This document shows positions 42,457-53,720 of a stretch of 64,000 nucleotides of DNA, piece by piece (position 1 is the stretch's first letter; each line of letters begins with the position of its first letter). Position numbers and translations under genes: made by a program. Source of the stretch: Haberlea rhodopensis (taxonomy: Eukaryota; Streptophyta; Magnoliopsida; Lamiales; Gesneriaceae). The DNA lies in the NCBI GenBank assembly GCA_907163345.1, contig CAJQUN010000220.1, positions 614,001-678,000 of the forward strand. Reading direction: 5' to 3'. The notes below the pieces were generated by a model. It saw only the letters and a list, made by a program, of their open reading frames with translations, ran no database searches and had not been told where the DNA came from.

Positions 42457-44273
42457 CCACATATCCTTCCTTCTCAAATCCTTATTTCAATCCTGAGTCA
42501 CTTATCAATAGTGCATTCAATGCTTCTTACTTTTCCACGTAAGCGGAATTCCTCTTCGCTTCCTATGGAAATCCACGTAAGCGGAATTCTTCCTCGCTTC
42601 TTATGGACGTTAGCGTAAGCATTAAATCCTCACTAGGATAACCTTGACTCGTGAAATACACCTCTTATATTTCACACGTGAAATACACCTCTTATATTTC
42701 ACAACATATATATGCAAAAACGAAGCATATCAACATGTATCATATCATCATGCACTATCTTATGCATATCTTACTTTGCCTTGTGTTAAATAAATAAACA
42801 CACAATACATGTTACCGTTGGGGTGCCCGTACGTCACTTACGTACCTTTCCAAAATGTAGTGTGTTGTGGGACTCTATCCCCTGCGCTGTGTAGCTGTCT
42901 GTAAAGGCTCTACACCAGTGTACAACACAATATTAGATGTCTCATTACAATCCAATATCAAATTTAAAACAAATTCTACATTTTTGAAAAAAAAGGCACT
43001 ACCGATCGATCGGCCCTCATCACCGATCGATCGGTGAACTGTTTGAATTAAGGAAAAAAAGCTACGGCTTTTGCCGATCGATCGGTGTTCCTCACCGATC
43101 GATCCGTAGATCATATTCAACCCAGATTTTCCAGAATTCCCTAACACCGATAATCATACCCTTAAATCTAACATGTAAGACATACAACATGCCAAGAACA
43201 ACATGCTAGCAGTTATAACACACTACCCTGAGTGTATTCATATCAAATTTACACCTCAAATGTAAGTCCACATGCATAAACGTCGACCATTTATACAAGT
43301 ACTCGATCAACATTTCCGGAAACAGGTCAACATATTACATTTCCAGATTTTTGAGTACTTCATTTCATGCTATAAAAACTATTACATACCTCATAAAACA
43401 TGCTCAAACATGAAATGTCCTGGGCTTTACAAACTACCATGCATGTACTCAAATCGAAGGTTCACCCTAAAACCCTTCTAACATGCATAATATCACCTCT
43501 TCAAAATCACTCCCAAACCATATTTTTCCAGAAAACAGGGCATATTCCTTACCCAGATTTTCGAACACTAAACTTCACATGCTTTAATCCTCTACATAAA
43601 ACATGCAACATGCTCAAGGAAAATTACAGAGAACCTCATAATAACACCATGTAAGCATTTAAATCAAAGTTTTCAAGAAACCTAAGCTAACATGCCATAT
43701 TCACGCCACCTAAAAACATGTACTGAAACAAGTTTAAAACAAAAACAGAGCATGGTTTCTCACCCTACTTTGCTCCGATTTTTGAAGAACTTCCAGGCGA
43801 TGAAAAAGGGCAAGCTCCTCAGAATTTTGCTTAGCAAGTGCTGGTGTAGAAATGGGAGAGAAGGACCGAGATTTGGGATGGCTGAGAGTGGTCAAATAAT
43901 TGAGCCAAGTGGGGTGGGAAGTCAGCCTGTGCACAGTGTGATTGGCATGGGTTGGGGGGGTGGTTGGGTGTTGGGTGGTTTGATGTGTTATGTTTTGGTC
44001 CTGGTATTTAACACGATGTATTAAAATATCTTCACATGATATTTATAGTATTTTCTCAATAAAATACTTCAATTCCCATTAACATGCTTTACCAAAACAA
44101 ACAACACACACCCCAGATAAACATGCCACAACCCCAAAAAACCCAACATATATCACATGCACCCTGAAATGAATCTCCCCAATAATATTAATTCAATCCC
44201 ATGAATTAATACCCAAATCATCCTAATTAAAATTAAATGATTAAAATCATATAATCATTTCGGGGATATCACA
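42457..44273 (-). repeat. T3 5' LTR, truncated, with empty Sirevirus site
   Basis: This matches the T3 3' LTR from 17900 onward. The first 480 bp of that LTR (its sense-strand 3' end), the primer site and the leader are missing. At about 43730-43740 the sequence ACAAGTTTAAAAC is uninterrupted, showing the target before the Sirevirus arrived. It contains the palindrome array (43001-43110) and ends ATATCACA at the ATTCT duplication. Confidence 0.93.
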
Positions 44274-44278
44274 ATTCT

Positions 44279-44999
44279 TGACAACCTCATTATGCCTACC
44301 TTGGATTGAGCCTAAAAGAAAATTTTTACCCACCCCTAGGGGAGTATAATGAATCTCATTCATTGCATTAAATTGTTATATGTTGATAAGTTCATTGTGA
44401 AAAAAATGAAATGAACAAAAGAATGAGCAAAGAAAAAAAAAAGAGAAAAGATGTAGAGAAAAAGCCTTGAAAAGAAAATTTAAATAAGACCCAAAGTGGC
44501 CAAGGCTATAAAATGTGAAGAGAAGCTCAATGATTATGTGAGAAGATTTTGAACTGATTCTGGTATACTCTCTTCTTTGATTCTATCCTACCTTTTCTTT
44601 GGAGCCGACACCAAAAGGCCTAACGTTATAAGCTTTTAAGACCTTTTGATCCAAGTCTAGGGAATAATTACATTAGTGGAGAAGTGCTTGATAGTAAATT
44701 TGTAGAGTAATTCAAAGTAATCTTGACTAGGAGTTGATATGGCACATGTTGATCTTAAAGATATGTATGTAACTCATGTTTGACAATAGCACACACGCAC
44801 GTTCCGATGTTGCGATGTATTGTTTAACTTAGGAGAAATTGCTTCTTGTTAAGTGTTGAATGACTTCTATTGATGTGTAAGTAGGATTTCTGAGATTTTA
44901 CGTATGTTGTAAAGATGATTCATGCTTAGTATCGAGTTTAGTTTTTCTTTTTGAGCTTATTGCTTGCTCGAGGACGATCAAGTCTAAGTTTGGGGGAGT
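44279..44999 (+). other. X 3' noncoding region, right part, and polypurine tract
   Basis: This resumes X after T3. It shares order and short blocks with A2 63450-64000: an imperfect GTATRATG...TTCATT repeat, purine-rich stretches, GGCCAAGGCTATAAAA or GAGCCAAGGCAC, TAGTGGAGAAG, and CACACACGCACGTTC. It ends with CTCGAGGACGATCAAG and the polypurine tract AAGTTTGGGGGAGT (44986-44999). No gene. Confidence 0.82.
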
Positions 45000-46560
45000 T
45001 GATAGGCTTAGATTTTGAGTGTTTTTAACTGTAATTTCTTCCTACTTTTCGTATTTTTTCCTGGATGATATTATGCTTTTTGGTGTTTAATCGTTTGTTT
45101 CAGGAAAATAGATCGGAAGTGGAAGAAATGAGCCAATATGAAGATAACGGACGAAATCGAGGCGAGAAAGAACTAAAATTGAGGAAATGAGATTTTCGGA
45201 ATCTCGATCGATCGAGATTTACTCTCGATCGATCGAGCCAGGCAGAGAGATGAGCATCAAAGAATTTCAAGTCTCGATCGATCGGTACAAATTTTCGATC
45301 GATCGAGCGAGGCAGTGACTCCAGAGCAAATTTTATTAAAGTCTCGATCGATCGGTGGAAAATCTCGATCGATCGAGCGAGACAGTGAGTTTCAAAAGCT
45401 GGCATGAACAGTGCACCAACGATCGGTAGAAAATCTCGATCGATCGAGACGCGAAATCCTGAAGATTTTATTTTCCTTTTTTATCGTGATTGTGGGGGGT
45501 TTTAAGCGGGAGTTGATTCATTCCAAAAGAGGGAGAGCATATCAGACGTAATTTCTGAACAAAAGAAGAGCCCTAGTCGCCGCCCAGCCGCCGCCAAGGA
45601 GATCCGTTCTTCCGGTTCTTCGCCCGAGCCAAAGCAAATCAATTCCGGAGTGCAAGGAAGGAGCAAGAGAAGAGATTTCGGTGCTATGCACGGATTCATT
45701 CCGCCGTTTATCGTATTTCTAGACTTTAATCTATTTCATATTAATTTTCAATTGATGTTTTTGAGGTCGAGAGACGATTAAACTTCGTTTGTATTTGATT
45801 TGAAACAATTCTAGTTTATTTTATTGAGATTTAGTATCATTGTGTTTGATATATTGATTCAATTGTGTTTGAGTGTAGTGATGTCTATTGTTCATGATTT
45901 AATCGATTGTTAAGATCAAAGCCTAGCTAACTTTGATTGATTCTGAGAGTTATAACCGAGATCGAGAGATAACGTTATAACACGCTCTTTTAATTCATGA
46001 AGTATGTTATGATTGAGATCGAGAGATGATATCGCATACGTGAGAACTTGGAATCGAGAGATTTAGAGTTATAAGGTTTTGATAAATTATGCAACTTTGA
46101 ATTAGTAAATAGGTGCACGAGAGTGACTTATTCTAATTTATTGTTAGTTTCTTTACAGCTCGAGAGAGTGTATTGAATAATAGCGAAAACCTTTCACCCT
46201 TAGAATCAATTGGTTGATAATTTGCTTATTCAAATGAATCATTAAAGATAACACAGTTGAACGAAGAGCTTGATAAATTTCTTGAGCAACTTACCTTCGC
46301 ATATCCGGAACCATTCATTTTATTGTTTCTTGTTTGAGTTTCATTTCTTAGTTTAAGTTTGCTTTAGATAATCACATTTGTTAATTGTAGGCTAAATATA
46401 ATTTTATTAATCTTATTTGGTACTTATACGTTAGTCCCTGTGGATTCGACAACCCGTACTTAATTTTCACTATACTAAAACTTGACAACCGTGCACTTGC
46501 GGTAGAATCGCTTCACACTAATCTTTGAAATAAATCTTTTGTTTAAAAATAAAGCGGTCA
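45000..46560 (+). repeat. X 3' LTR
   Basis: This matches 13850-15391 with scattered differences and a longer segment near 46355-46390. It is followed by the target duplication ACGGA (46561-46565). The palindrome array at 45205-45445 keeps the 21/49 spacing, with unit 7 degraded (AACGATCGG). Confidence 0.94.
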
Positions 46561-46565
46561 ACGGA

Positions 46566-47628
46566 CCTCCAAAGAACGTTTTTGGAGAAGTACTTTCCAG
46601 CATCAAGAGCGGCTAACATACGCAAAGAGATCTACTCCATTAGACAATTCAGTGGAGAAACATTGCATGAGTATTGGGAACGCTTCAAAAAGTTGTGTGC
46701 AAGCTGCCCACAACACCAGATAAGTGCACACTTACTCATTCAATACTTTTATGAAGGTTTATTGTCTAGTGACAGGAACTTAGTCGATGCTGCGAGTGGG
46801 GGAGCCTTTGTCGATAAAACACCGGATGATGCGCGGAGCTATCAAATGGCAGCCAACTCACAGCAGTTTGGCAACTTTTGACAGGAACCAGCACAAAGGA
46901 AACAAGGGGAGGTAAATGTTTCCAGCCTTGAACAACAACTGATAGATTTGACGTTTCTTGTGCGTGGTATGGCAGGTGGCAATGTGGGAAAGGTAAAACC
47001 TTGTGGTATATGTTTGGAGGTGAGTCATACCACTGATGCATGTCCATCACTTCAAGAGACATCAGCTGAACAAGTGCATGCAGCAGGGGGATTTCCGGGA
47101 CAACCCCAACCAAGACATGACCCTTACTCCAACACATACAATCCAGGATGGAGAGACCACCCTAACTTGAGTTATGGACCGCAATCGATAAATCACGTTC
47201 CTCCTCAAGCGCCACAACAACACCCTCCGCCATACAGACCACCTTTTCAGAGGGCACAACAACAACCCAATTATCCTTCTACTACTGACAGGTTAGAGGT
47301 TATAATTCAAGATCTTGCTCACAATGTTACTAAATTTCAACAGGAAACAAGATCGAGCATTCAAACCTTGAATACCCAAGTGGGTCAAATAGCAACTGCA
47401 CTTAATAGAGTCGAAGCAACCGGATCCACCACTCTACCATCCCAAACAGTGGTGAATCCGAGAGAAAATGTCAATGCAGTCACAACTAGGAGTGGGAAGG
47501 AATTGGAGGTATCAGATGAGATAGCGAAAGAACCGTCAAAAGGTGAGGAAGAAAAAGAAAAGGAAGTTGGAGGAAAGACCGGGATAGCACACGAGGCACC
47601 AAAAGGTAAGCCCCCCTTTTTTTTCTGA
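46566..47628 (+). pseudogene. A1 gag, 3' part
   Basis: This continues the gag interrupted at 13849. It holds the end of the capsid domain (EKYFPASRAANIRKEIY, HEYWERFKKLCASC, LIQYFYEGLLSSDRNLVDAA), a CCHC-like knuckle (CGICLEVSHTTDAC) and the typical Athila C-terminus with Gln/Pro-rich linker and RSSIQTLNTQVGQIATALN. A TGA at 46879-46881 interrupts the frame, and a lengthened T run near 47618 causes a frameshift. Two independent lesions make it non-functional. Confidence 0.88.
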
Positions 47629-47943
47629 GTATAAAGTACCACCCCCTTTTCCCCAAGCTTTGAAAGATAACAGGAAGGACGTTGGACTCAAAGGCTTGTA
47701 TGAGACCTTCCGAAGATGTAAGATAAACATCCCATTGCTGGACGCCATTCAACAAGTACCTCGCTATGCGAAGTTTCTAAAGGAATTGTGTACTGCCAAG
47801 AGGAGTCATCGATTGAAGGGACCCCAGAAGGTTGAACTAGGTGAGATAAAGGCAGATTTGATTGTTTTGGGTATGTCAGATTTCGACTGCATTGTGGGCA
47901 TCGACATTCTGAACAGATATCAGGCAGTGGTAGATTGTTGACA
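47629..47943 (+). pseudogene. Chimeric frame: A1 gag/protease linker fused to T2 protease
   Basis: Athila sequence (GLYETFRRCKINIPLLDAI, YAKFLKELCT, PQKVELGE) runs in frame into the C-terminal half of the T2 protease (DFDCIVGIDILNRYQAVVDC). The switch is near 47843-47851. The frame stops at a TGA (47939-47941), where T1 and T3 have a glutamine codon. The active-site DTGAS segment was lost in the deletion. This is a deletion scar, and a new gene is unlikely. Confidence 0.82.
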
Positions 47944-48546
47944 AAGGACAGTACGGTTCAGATCTCATTTGGGAGTTCAATGGATTTTCTATGGTAACGG
48001 TTCTCGTGCGAAGATTCCGTTGATTTCGGCAATGAAAATGTCCCAATTATTGGAACGTGGACACACGGGCTACCTCATCTATGCCGTGGACACGTCAGGA
48101 AAGGGTTAAGAGTTAAAAGTTGAGGATGTGCCTGTGGTAGCAGAATTTGCTGATGTGTTCCCGGAGGATATTCCAGGATTCCCACCGGCTAGGGAAGTCG
48201 AGTTTGTAATTGAGTTATTACCGGGGACATCCGCTATCTCTCGTGCACCTTACAGGATGGCACCGGCAGAGTTGAGGGAATTGAAGGAGCAGTTACAGGA
48301 GCTCCTGGATAAAGGATATATACGCCCTAGCGTATCGCCTTGGGGCGCACCAGTTCTTTTTGTGAAGAAGAAGGATGGTTCGATGCGGTTGTGCATTGAT
48401 TACCGGCAACTGAATAAGGCCACGGTGAAGAACAAGTATCCTCTTCCAAGGATCGACGACTTGTTTGACCAGTTGCAACGTACAAAACTGTATAGCAAAA
48501 TTGATTTGAGATCCGGGTACCATCAGATACGGGTCAGGAGGAGGAT
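47944..48546 (+). pseudogene. T2 protease end and reverse transcriptase, first part
   Basis: After the TGA, homology continues through the protease-reverse transcriptase linker to a TAA at 48107-48109 and then an open stretch with FPPAREVEFVIELLPGT, VLFVKKKDGSMRLC and DLRSGYHQIRV, the first half of the Gypsy reverse transcriptase fold. Near 48535 one G is missing from a GGAGGAGGA run relative to T1/T3, shifting the frame. The reverse transcriptase therefore cannot be made in one piece. Confidence 0.88.
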
Positions 48547-49219
48547 GTGCAGAAGACAGCATTTAAGACTCTGTATGGGCACTACGAGTTCTTGGTAATG
48601 CCGTTCGGTGTGACGAACGCCCCGGCTGTCTTCATGAGCTTGATGAATCGGGGGTTCCAACCCTATCTGGACCAGTTCGTCATTGTATTTATTGATGACA
48701 TTCTCATCTACTACCGGAGCGAGGAAGAGCATGTGAAACACTTGAGGACGGTGCTCCAGATCCTCAGAGATCACCAATTATATGCCAAGCTCAGTAAGTG
48801 TGAGTTTTGGTTGAGCAGTGTAGTATTTCTGGGGCATGTCATATCTAGCAGTGGGATTTCAGTGGACCCCAGGAAAATTGAGGCTGTGATGGAGTGGGCT
48901 GCACCCACTTCTGTGCCCGAGATTCGGAGTTTCCTTGGTTTGGCTGGTTATTACCGATGCTTTGTCGAGGGATTTTCTAAGATTGCCAAGCCACTGACGC
49001 AGTTGACCCAAAAGGGAGTACCCTTCTTTTGGTCAGAGGCTTGCGAGGAGAGCTTTCAAGAGTTGAAGCACCGATTGACGACGGCACCGGTATTGGTGAT
49101 TCCTACGGAGAACAAGAGGTTTGTTCTATATACTGACGCATCACTTCAGGGCTTGGGATGTGTACTGATGCAAGATAAGCACGTAGTAGCTTATGCATCG
49201 AGGCAGTTGAAGCCGCGAT
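48547..49219 (+). pseudogene. T2 reverse transcriptase end and RNase H start
   Basis: This continues in the shifted frame with VMPFGVTNAPAVFM, the catalytic VIVFIDDILIYY and the thumb/connection (FLGLAGYYRCFVEGFSKIAKPL), then the RNase H start FVLYTDASLQGLG. Here codon EACEES is GAG GAG AGC, while T1 and T3 carry TAG at the second position. The frame ends at SRQLKPR followed by TAG (49219-49221). Compared with T3, around 300 bp of RNase H and linker are deleted at this point. Confidence 0.88.
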
Positions 49220-49228
49220 AGATCGCCT

Positions 49229-50692
49229 GTGCATGTATCGACCTTATTGGCTGAGCCAGATATCTATGAGCATATCAGGAGAGCTCAGAGGAAAGATGAT
49301 GAGATTCAGAGATGGTCATCATTGGCACTTCAAGGGCAGCCATCAAAGTTCAGAGTGGCTGAGGATGGTTCTTTGAGACTTGGTAACCGATGGGTAGTTC
49401 TATGTACGCCGGAGTTGCGTAGAGGAATCTTAGAGCGAGCTCATAATAGCCGATTTAGCATCCACCCAGGAGGTAGGAAAATGTATAAGGACTTGTGTGA
49501 TCAGTTCTGGTGGAAGCGGATGAAGCGTGACGTGATCGCTTTTGTCAAGAGGTGTTTGATCTGCCAGCAGGTTAAGGTAGAGAGGCAGAGACCCGGTGGC
49601 GAGCTAAGGAGCTTAGAGATACCGGATTGGAAGTGGGAGCATATATCTATGGATTTTGTGACCCACCTGCCGAGGACTATTTCGGGTTGTGATGCCATTT
49701 GGGTGATCATTGACAGGCTGACAAAGGTAGCTCACTTCATTCCCTATAGTATGACGTACACATACTTGAGGATGGCTCAGCTGTATGTCCGGGACATAGT
49801 GAGACTACATGGGATTCCAGTATCTATTCTGTCGGACAGAGACCCGCGGTTTACATCTCATTTCTGGGGAGGTCTTCAGTCAGCATTGGGTACTGAGGTG
49901 AGATTGAGTACGGCATATCATCCCCAGAAAAACGGTCAAACTGAGCGTACTATACAGACGCTCGAGGACATGCTACGAGCTTGTGTGTTGGAGTTTGACG
50001 CCTCATGGCAAGATTCTTTGGCCTTGGTAGAGTTTTCTTACAACAACAGCTATCAGGCGAGTATTCAGATGGCACCGTTTGAGGCGTTGTATGGTAGGCG
50101 TTGTAGGTCGCCATTATACTGGGATGACTTGACCAGTAAAGCAGCGGGAGGACCCGTACTGATTCGGGAGATGGAGGATAAGATAAAGGTTATCCGTCAG
50201 AAAATGAAGGCAGCCCAGGACAGGCAGGCAGCCTATGCGAATAAACGGCGGAGACCGTTGGAATTTCAATTAGGAGACAGGGTCTTTTTGAAGATTTCAC
50301 CTTTCAGGGGTGTGGTTCGGTTTGGTATGCATGGTAAATTGTCTCCGAGGTATGTGGGACCGTATGAGATTTTACAGCGCATCGGTACCTTGGCTTACCG
50401 TTTGGCGTTGCCACCGTCGTTGTCTGGTATTCACGACGTGTTTCATGTATCTATGCTGCGGAAGTATGAGCCGGATCCGTCGCATGTATTGCAGCCTTCT
50501 GAGGTTCGATTAGATTCTGATATATCCTACGAGGAACGGCCAGTCAGAATTCTGAATAGGGTTCGCAGGCTTCGGAACAAAGTGATACCAATGGTAAAGG
50601 TACAGTGGGATCGCAGGGGTGTCGAGGAGGCCACGTGGGAGACGGAGCAGCATATGGTGCAGCACTACCCGGAACTATTCTCTGGTATGTGA
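49229..50692 (+). CDS. T2 integrase and chromodomain
   Basis: An open frame of 488 codons after the deletion; it opens with a GTG and has no independent start signal. It contains the zinc-binding module (HNSRFSIHPGGRKMYKDL, CLICQQVK), the DDE core (MDFVTHLP, SDRDPRFTSHFW, GQTERTIQ; the preceding residues are KN where others have TD), the FQLGDRVFLKISPFRG linker, and the chromodomain (VIPMVKVQWDRRGVEEATWE). It ends at FSGM, 70 bp before the 3' LTR. The length fits the integrase part of Tekay polyproteins. It could not be expressed normally because upstream RNase H is deleted. Confidence 0.9.
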   Translation: MHVSTLLAEPDIYEHIRRAQRKDDEIQRWSSLALQGQPSKFRVAEDGSLRLGNRWVVLCTPELRRGILERAHNSRFSIHPGGRKMYKDLCDQFWWKRMKRDVIAFVKRCLICQQVKVERQRPGGELRSLEIPDWKWEHISMDFVTHLPRTISGCDAIWVIIDRLTKVAHFIPYSMTYTYLRMAQLYVRDIVRLHGIPVSILSDRDPRFTSHFWGGLQSALGTEVRLSTAYHPQKNGQTERTIQTLEDMLRACVLEFDASWQDSLALVEFSYNNSYQASIQMAPFEALYGRRCRSPLYWDDLTSKAAGGPVLIREMEDKIKVIRQKMKAAQDRQAAYANKRRRPLEFQLGDRVFLKISPFRGVVRFGMHGKLSPRYVGPYEILQRIGTLAYRLALPPSLSGIHDVFHVSMLRKYEPDPSHVLQPSEVRLDSDISYEERPVRILNRVRRLRNKVIPMVKVQWDRRGVEEATWETEQHMVQHYPELFSGM

Positions 50693-50747
50693 TTTATGTT
50701 TAGTCTCGATTTGGGTAAGTGCATGCGATTTCGAGGACGAAATCTTA

Positions 50748-50762
50748 TAAGTAGGGGAGTAT
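50748..50762 (+). other. T2 polypurine tract
   Basis: TAAGTAGGGGAGTAT lies directly before the 3' LTR, the plus-strand primer of reverse transcription. Confidence 0.9.
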
Positions 50763-52873
50763 TGTGATATCCCCGAAATAATTAAATGCAATTTGGGCAT
50801 TAATTATGTTTATGTGACATTATGGTGATAATTAGATTATGTGCTGGGACTAATTATCTTGGTAAAATGCTTGTCACATGGTAGGCGTGACCCGGTAGAG
50901 CATTGCAGGGTGCATGTTATACATGTTGGGAAATTGGGTGTTATAATGGTTTAAATGTGTTGGGTTGTAATTTTGGGTAAAGCATGATTTTATTGGTGAT
51001 TTTGGTGCATTGTTGTAAAATGCTTTAAAAATATAATGTTGGGGTATTCTATATACCATGCTTGTGTTTTGGTTACACATTTAAATCTCATGTGAGTTGG
51101 CAAGGGAGCCACTTGCATCTTTACATCCCATCACCCCCTCCCTATCAACTTTATGTCCCCAAATCCCTCTCCTTTCATCTTAGAACCTCCATTTTTGTTT
51201 CTGAAACTAGAGGAGAGGGGAAAGCTTTGAAAAGGAGTCTTTTTGTGAGTTTTTGCTGAAAACTTGAAGCTCAAGTGGTAAGCTTTCTTTATGGTAGAGT
51301 TTTGTTGAGTTTTGGTTGGGTTTGTGGCTTGTTTTTGGGGTTAAAAGGGTGGATCTTGGTCCAACATATTGTTTATGTTTGGGGGATGTATTTTAAGGTT
51401 GTTTTGTGGTTAAATGTTGAGAATGGTGGTTGATCTTGGTTGTATATGAGTTTAGGTGTTGTTGGAAGCTCATACTTGGAAGTTTCTCGCAGGAACAGGG
51501 CTGCCCGATCGATCGAGAAATGGGTCCGATCGATCGAGCAGAACAGAGCCTGAGCAAGGCGTGAAATGAGCTTACCGATCGATCGAAATTTTGTTCCGGT
51601 CGATCGGTGTGACGTCTCGATCGATCGATAAAATGTTTTGATCGATCGGTGGAGGCAGTACATGGATGCCTATTTTTCTTCACTTAAGCGATCGATCGGG
51701 GCTTGGGGACCGATCGATCGCAAGGCTAAAAATGTGGGTTTTGGGATTTTGTTCTAAATAATGATGTTTTTGGTCATGGTTCATTTATTGGCTTCTAATA
51801 TGGATTCATGTGATTGTGTAGAACCATCCCAGGTAGCCACACATCAAAGGAGATAAAGTTCCACGATATCTCCACTTTTGGAACTAAGGTACGTAGTGAT
51901 ACGTACGAGCATCGGACGGTAAAACGTATTTATTACGCTTTGATTGGATATGCATTATGGTTGCATATATGATTGGTTATGCATTATGGTTGCATACATG
52001 GTCTTAATTATGCATTATGGTTGCATACATGATTGGATATGCATTATGGTTGCATATATGGTTGGTTATGCATTATGGTTGCATACATGGTTGGATATGC
52101 ATTACGGTTGCATATATATTGTGAGTCGAGATTATTTGCAGTGATGATAGAATACTTGCCGCTGTCATGTCGAAGCGATGATAGAATACTTGCCGCTGTC
52201 ATATTTAGCGATGAAGAATATTTGCCGCAAATATGTCGAAGCGAAGGATAATGCCGCTGTCATATTGATGCGAGGGATATTATGCCGCTAATATGTCGAA
52301 GCGAGGGGTATTAATGCCGCTGTCATATAAACGCGAGGGGTATTATGCCACTGATATAATAAGACTGGAAATTGGCCATTGATATACACGGAATGGATAC
52401 ATGTCATGACATGCATATTGGCATTATAATCCTTTGATTATTATTGTGGTACAGGGACAACCAAGGGAGCTTTTAAATGTATTAAATACAGGAAGTGAAT
52501 TGCATTTACGGTTTATGCATTGAATTATGATCATATTATTGTGGATATGATTTATATACATGCTCATGGTTTTGGGGTTGTTCCTGTAGGTACTTTTGGG
52601 CGGAAAGGGGCTAAGGCGGGTTGATGCGGTGAGCTAGTGAGGAGTGCTCTTGGTAGCAGGCTTGATTCTTTTGTATAGTATCTACTCTAGGAGTAGTGTA
52701 AAGCTATAGGATTAGTATTCATTGGTTGGGAATGTAACTAATCCCTTTTTGAACTTTATTTTGGCACTGTAATTTAATAGCTCAGGGCATCAACACAACT
52801 GTTATACTCTGTTTATGCATGGAAATTTTTATTTACGCCGTTAATCCGTACTTAAGGAACTAGGGTCCTTACA
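50763..52873 (+). repeat. T2 3' LTR
   Basis: An uninterrupted LTR of 2,111 bp, TGTGATATCC to CCTTACA, followed by the duplication ATACT (52874-52878). It contains the palindrome array (51506-51720) and the TATGCATTATGG repeats (51940-52110). It has no gene. Confidence 0.95.
51506..51721. repeat. Paired palindrome array in T2 3' LTR
   Basis: This is the copy of 4992-5207 with identical spacing. Two units carry substitutions (GGTCGATCGG near 51598 and TTGATCGATCGG near 51637). The others are unchanged. Confidence 0.94.
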
Positions 52874-52941
52874 ATACTAGCGTTCATACTGCCCATATCC
52901 CCTACCTCTTCATTGAGGTTCTCCGGGTTAATAGCCGCCAT
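52874..52941 (-). pseudogene. T1 gag N-terminus
   Basis: The first 22-23 codons of T1 gag, starting at ATG 52941 and homologous to the T2 gag start at 10786. The rest follows from 4243 downward after removing T2 and one ATACT copy; the frame is preserved across the junction. Confidence 0.88.
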
Positions 52942-53720
52942 GCTGCAACACAAGAGTTAACAACAATACCAAAAGCAGTTCATAATATAAGCCGTTAGAT
53001 AACAAGAGTATCATATTCAAAAGCATGTTAGTATAACACTTATACAACAATATGCATCACATGCATAACATGCCCAACAATGAATACCTAGCCAACTTGT
53101 CTCTAAAGGCTACCCTTCACTCTTCCCTGGTTATCTAACCACTGCTCTGATACCACTAAATGTGAGACCCCGTTATCTCAATCATACTAATAGGTGCGAT
53201 TAAGAGAACTAAACATTCATATGCATAAATCAGAGTAATAAGTCGTGTTGATTAACCTGAGTTTAAGAGATACAGTACCAAAAGTTTCAAAAAGGAATTT
53301 CACATATTCCTACAAAAGGTACTAAACTATAGTCTTACTCTACCTCATGTAGAAGCTATACAAAAAAAATTCTCTAACATGCTAATCCTGTAGCACTCCT
53401 TAGAGCTCAGCATTTCAACCCCGACCCTGGTTCTCATCATCAAAAGCACCTACAAAGACAACCCCCAAGACATGAGCATAACATGATTCATATTCAACAT
53501 AATATGAATGTAAGACGTAAATGCATAATCATAAATACAAAGTACTTCCTGTATTTCCAAGCATTTACAACGCCCATTGGTTGTCCCTGTACCATAACTC
53601 ATAATAAACACATTATATGAAATTATGGATCCTTTAATAATGTCATGACATATCACCACTTTCTTTACATAGCTTTTGAGTCATATATCAACAGTTATTT
53701 TAATGCTTCTTGCTTCATCA

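Larger units (their letters stand above)
17418..44273 (-). mobile_element. T3: Tekay-type Ty3/Gypsy element with internal tandem duplication
   Basis: T3 lies between duplications ATTCT (17413-17417 and 44274-44278). The left end is the 3' LTR (17418-31894, interrupted by the Sirevirus) and the right end is a truncated 5' LTR (42457-44273). The primer site, leader and N-terminal gag are missing: the LTR is joined directly to gag at 42456. A 6.3-kb unit is present twice. T3 is a sister subfamily of T1, with similar LTR ends and proteins, and both share a TAG between reverse transcriptase and RNase H. Confidence 0.93.
13850..46560 (+). mobile_element. X: gag-only non-autonomous Athila-type element
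   Basis: The LTRs 13850-15391 (1,542 bp) and 45000-46560 (1,561 bp) start TGATAGGCTTAG and end GCGGTCA. Flanking duplications are ACGGA. The primer site is the Athila type (15398-15415), and a polypurine tract (44986-44999) abuts the 3' LTR. Without the T3 insertion the internal region is about 2.75 kb and holds one short gag-like frame. Protease, reverse transcriptase, RNase H and integrase are absent. The LTRs differ by scattered bases and one indel of about 19 bp. The architecture resembles published TR-GAG elements but with a longer 3' noncoding part. Confidence 0.92.
11796..47845 (+). mobile_element. A1: Athila-type Ty3/Gypsy element, 3' half deleted
   Basis: A1 starts with an intact LTR (TGATGTGACTAG) inserted in the gag of T2. 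Primer site and gag follow, X is inserted in gag (13850-46560), and the homology to Athila ends at about 47845 just before the protease. The sequence there passes straight into the T2 protease. So the A1 protease, its 3' region, its 3' LTR and part of T2 were removed by one deletion, and no duplication can be read. A2 at 58820 is a close relative and serves as a guide. Confidence 0.88.
4249..52873 (+). mobile_element. T2: Tekay-type Ty3/Gypsy element with nested insertions
   Basis: T2 is flanked by the 5-bp duplication ATACT inside the gag of T1. The 5' LTR (4249-10574) and 3' LTR (50763-52873) both start TGTGATATCC and end CCTTACA. The 5' LTR is interrupted by a Sirevirus-like element. The primer site TGGTATCAGAGC follows at 10579, gag starts at 10786 and is cut at 11796 by A1, and protease to chromodomain resumes at about 47846. 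Without its guests T2 would be roughly 8 kb. The two LTRs look very similar by eye, so it is a fairly recent insertion, yet its coding part has several lesions. Confidence 0.95.

Noticed and set aside
47629..47943. A new functional fusion gene from A1 and T2
   Set aside because: It is short, bounded by a frameshift and a TGA, and lacks the protease active site. A deletion scar is sufficient.
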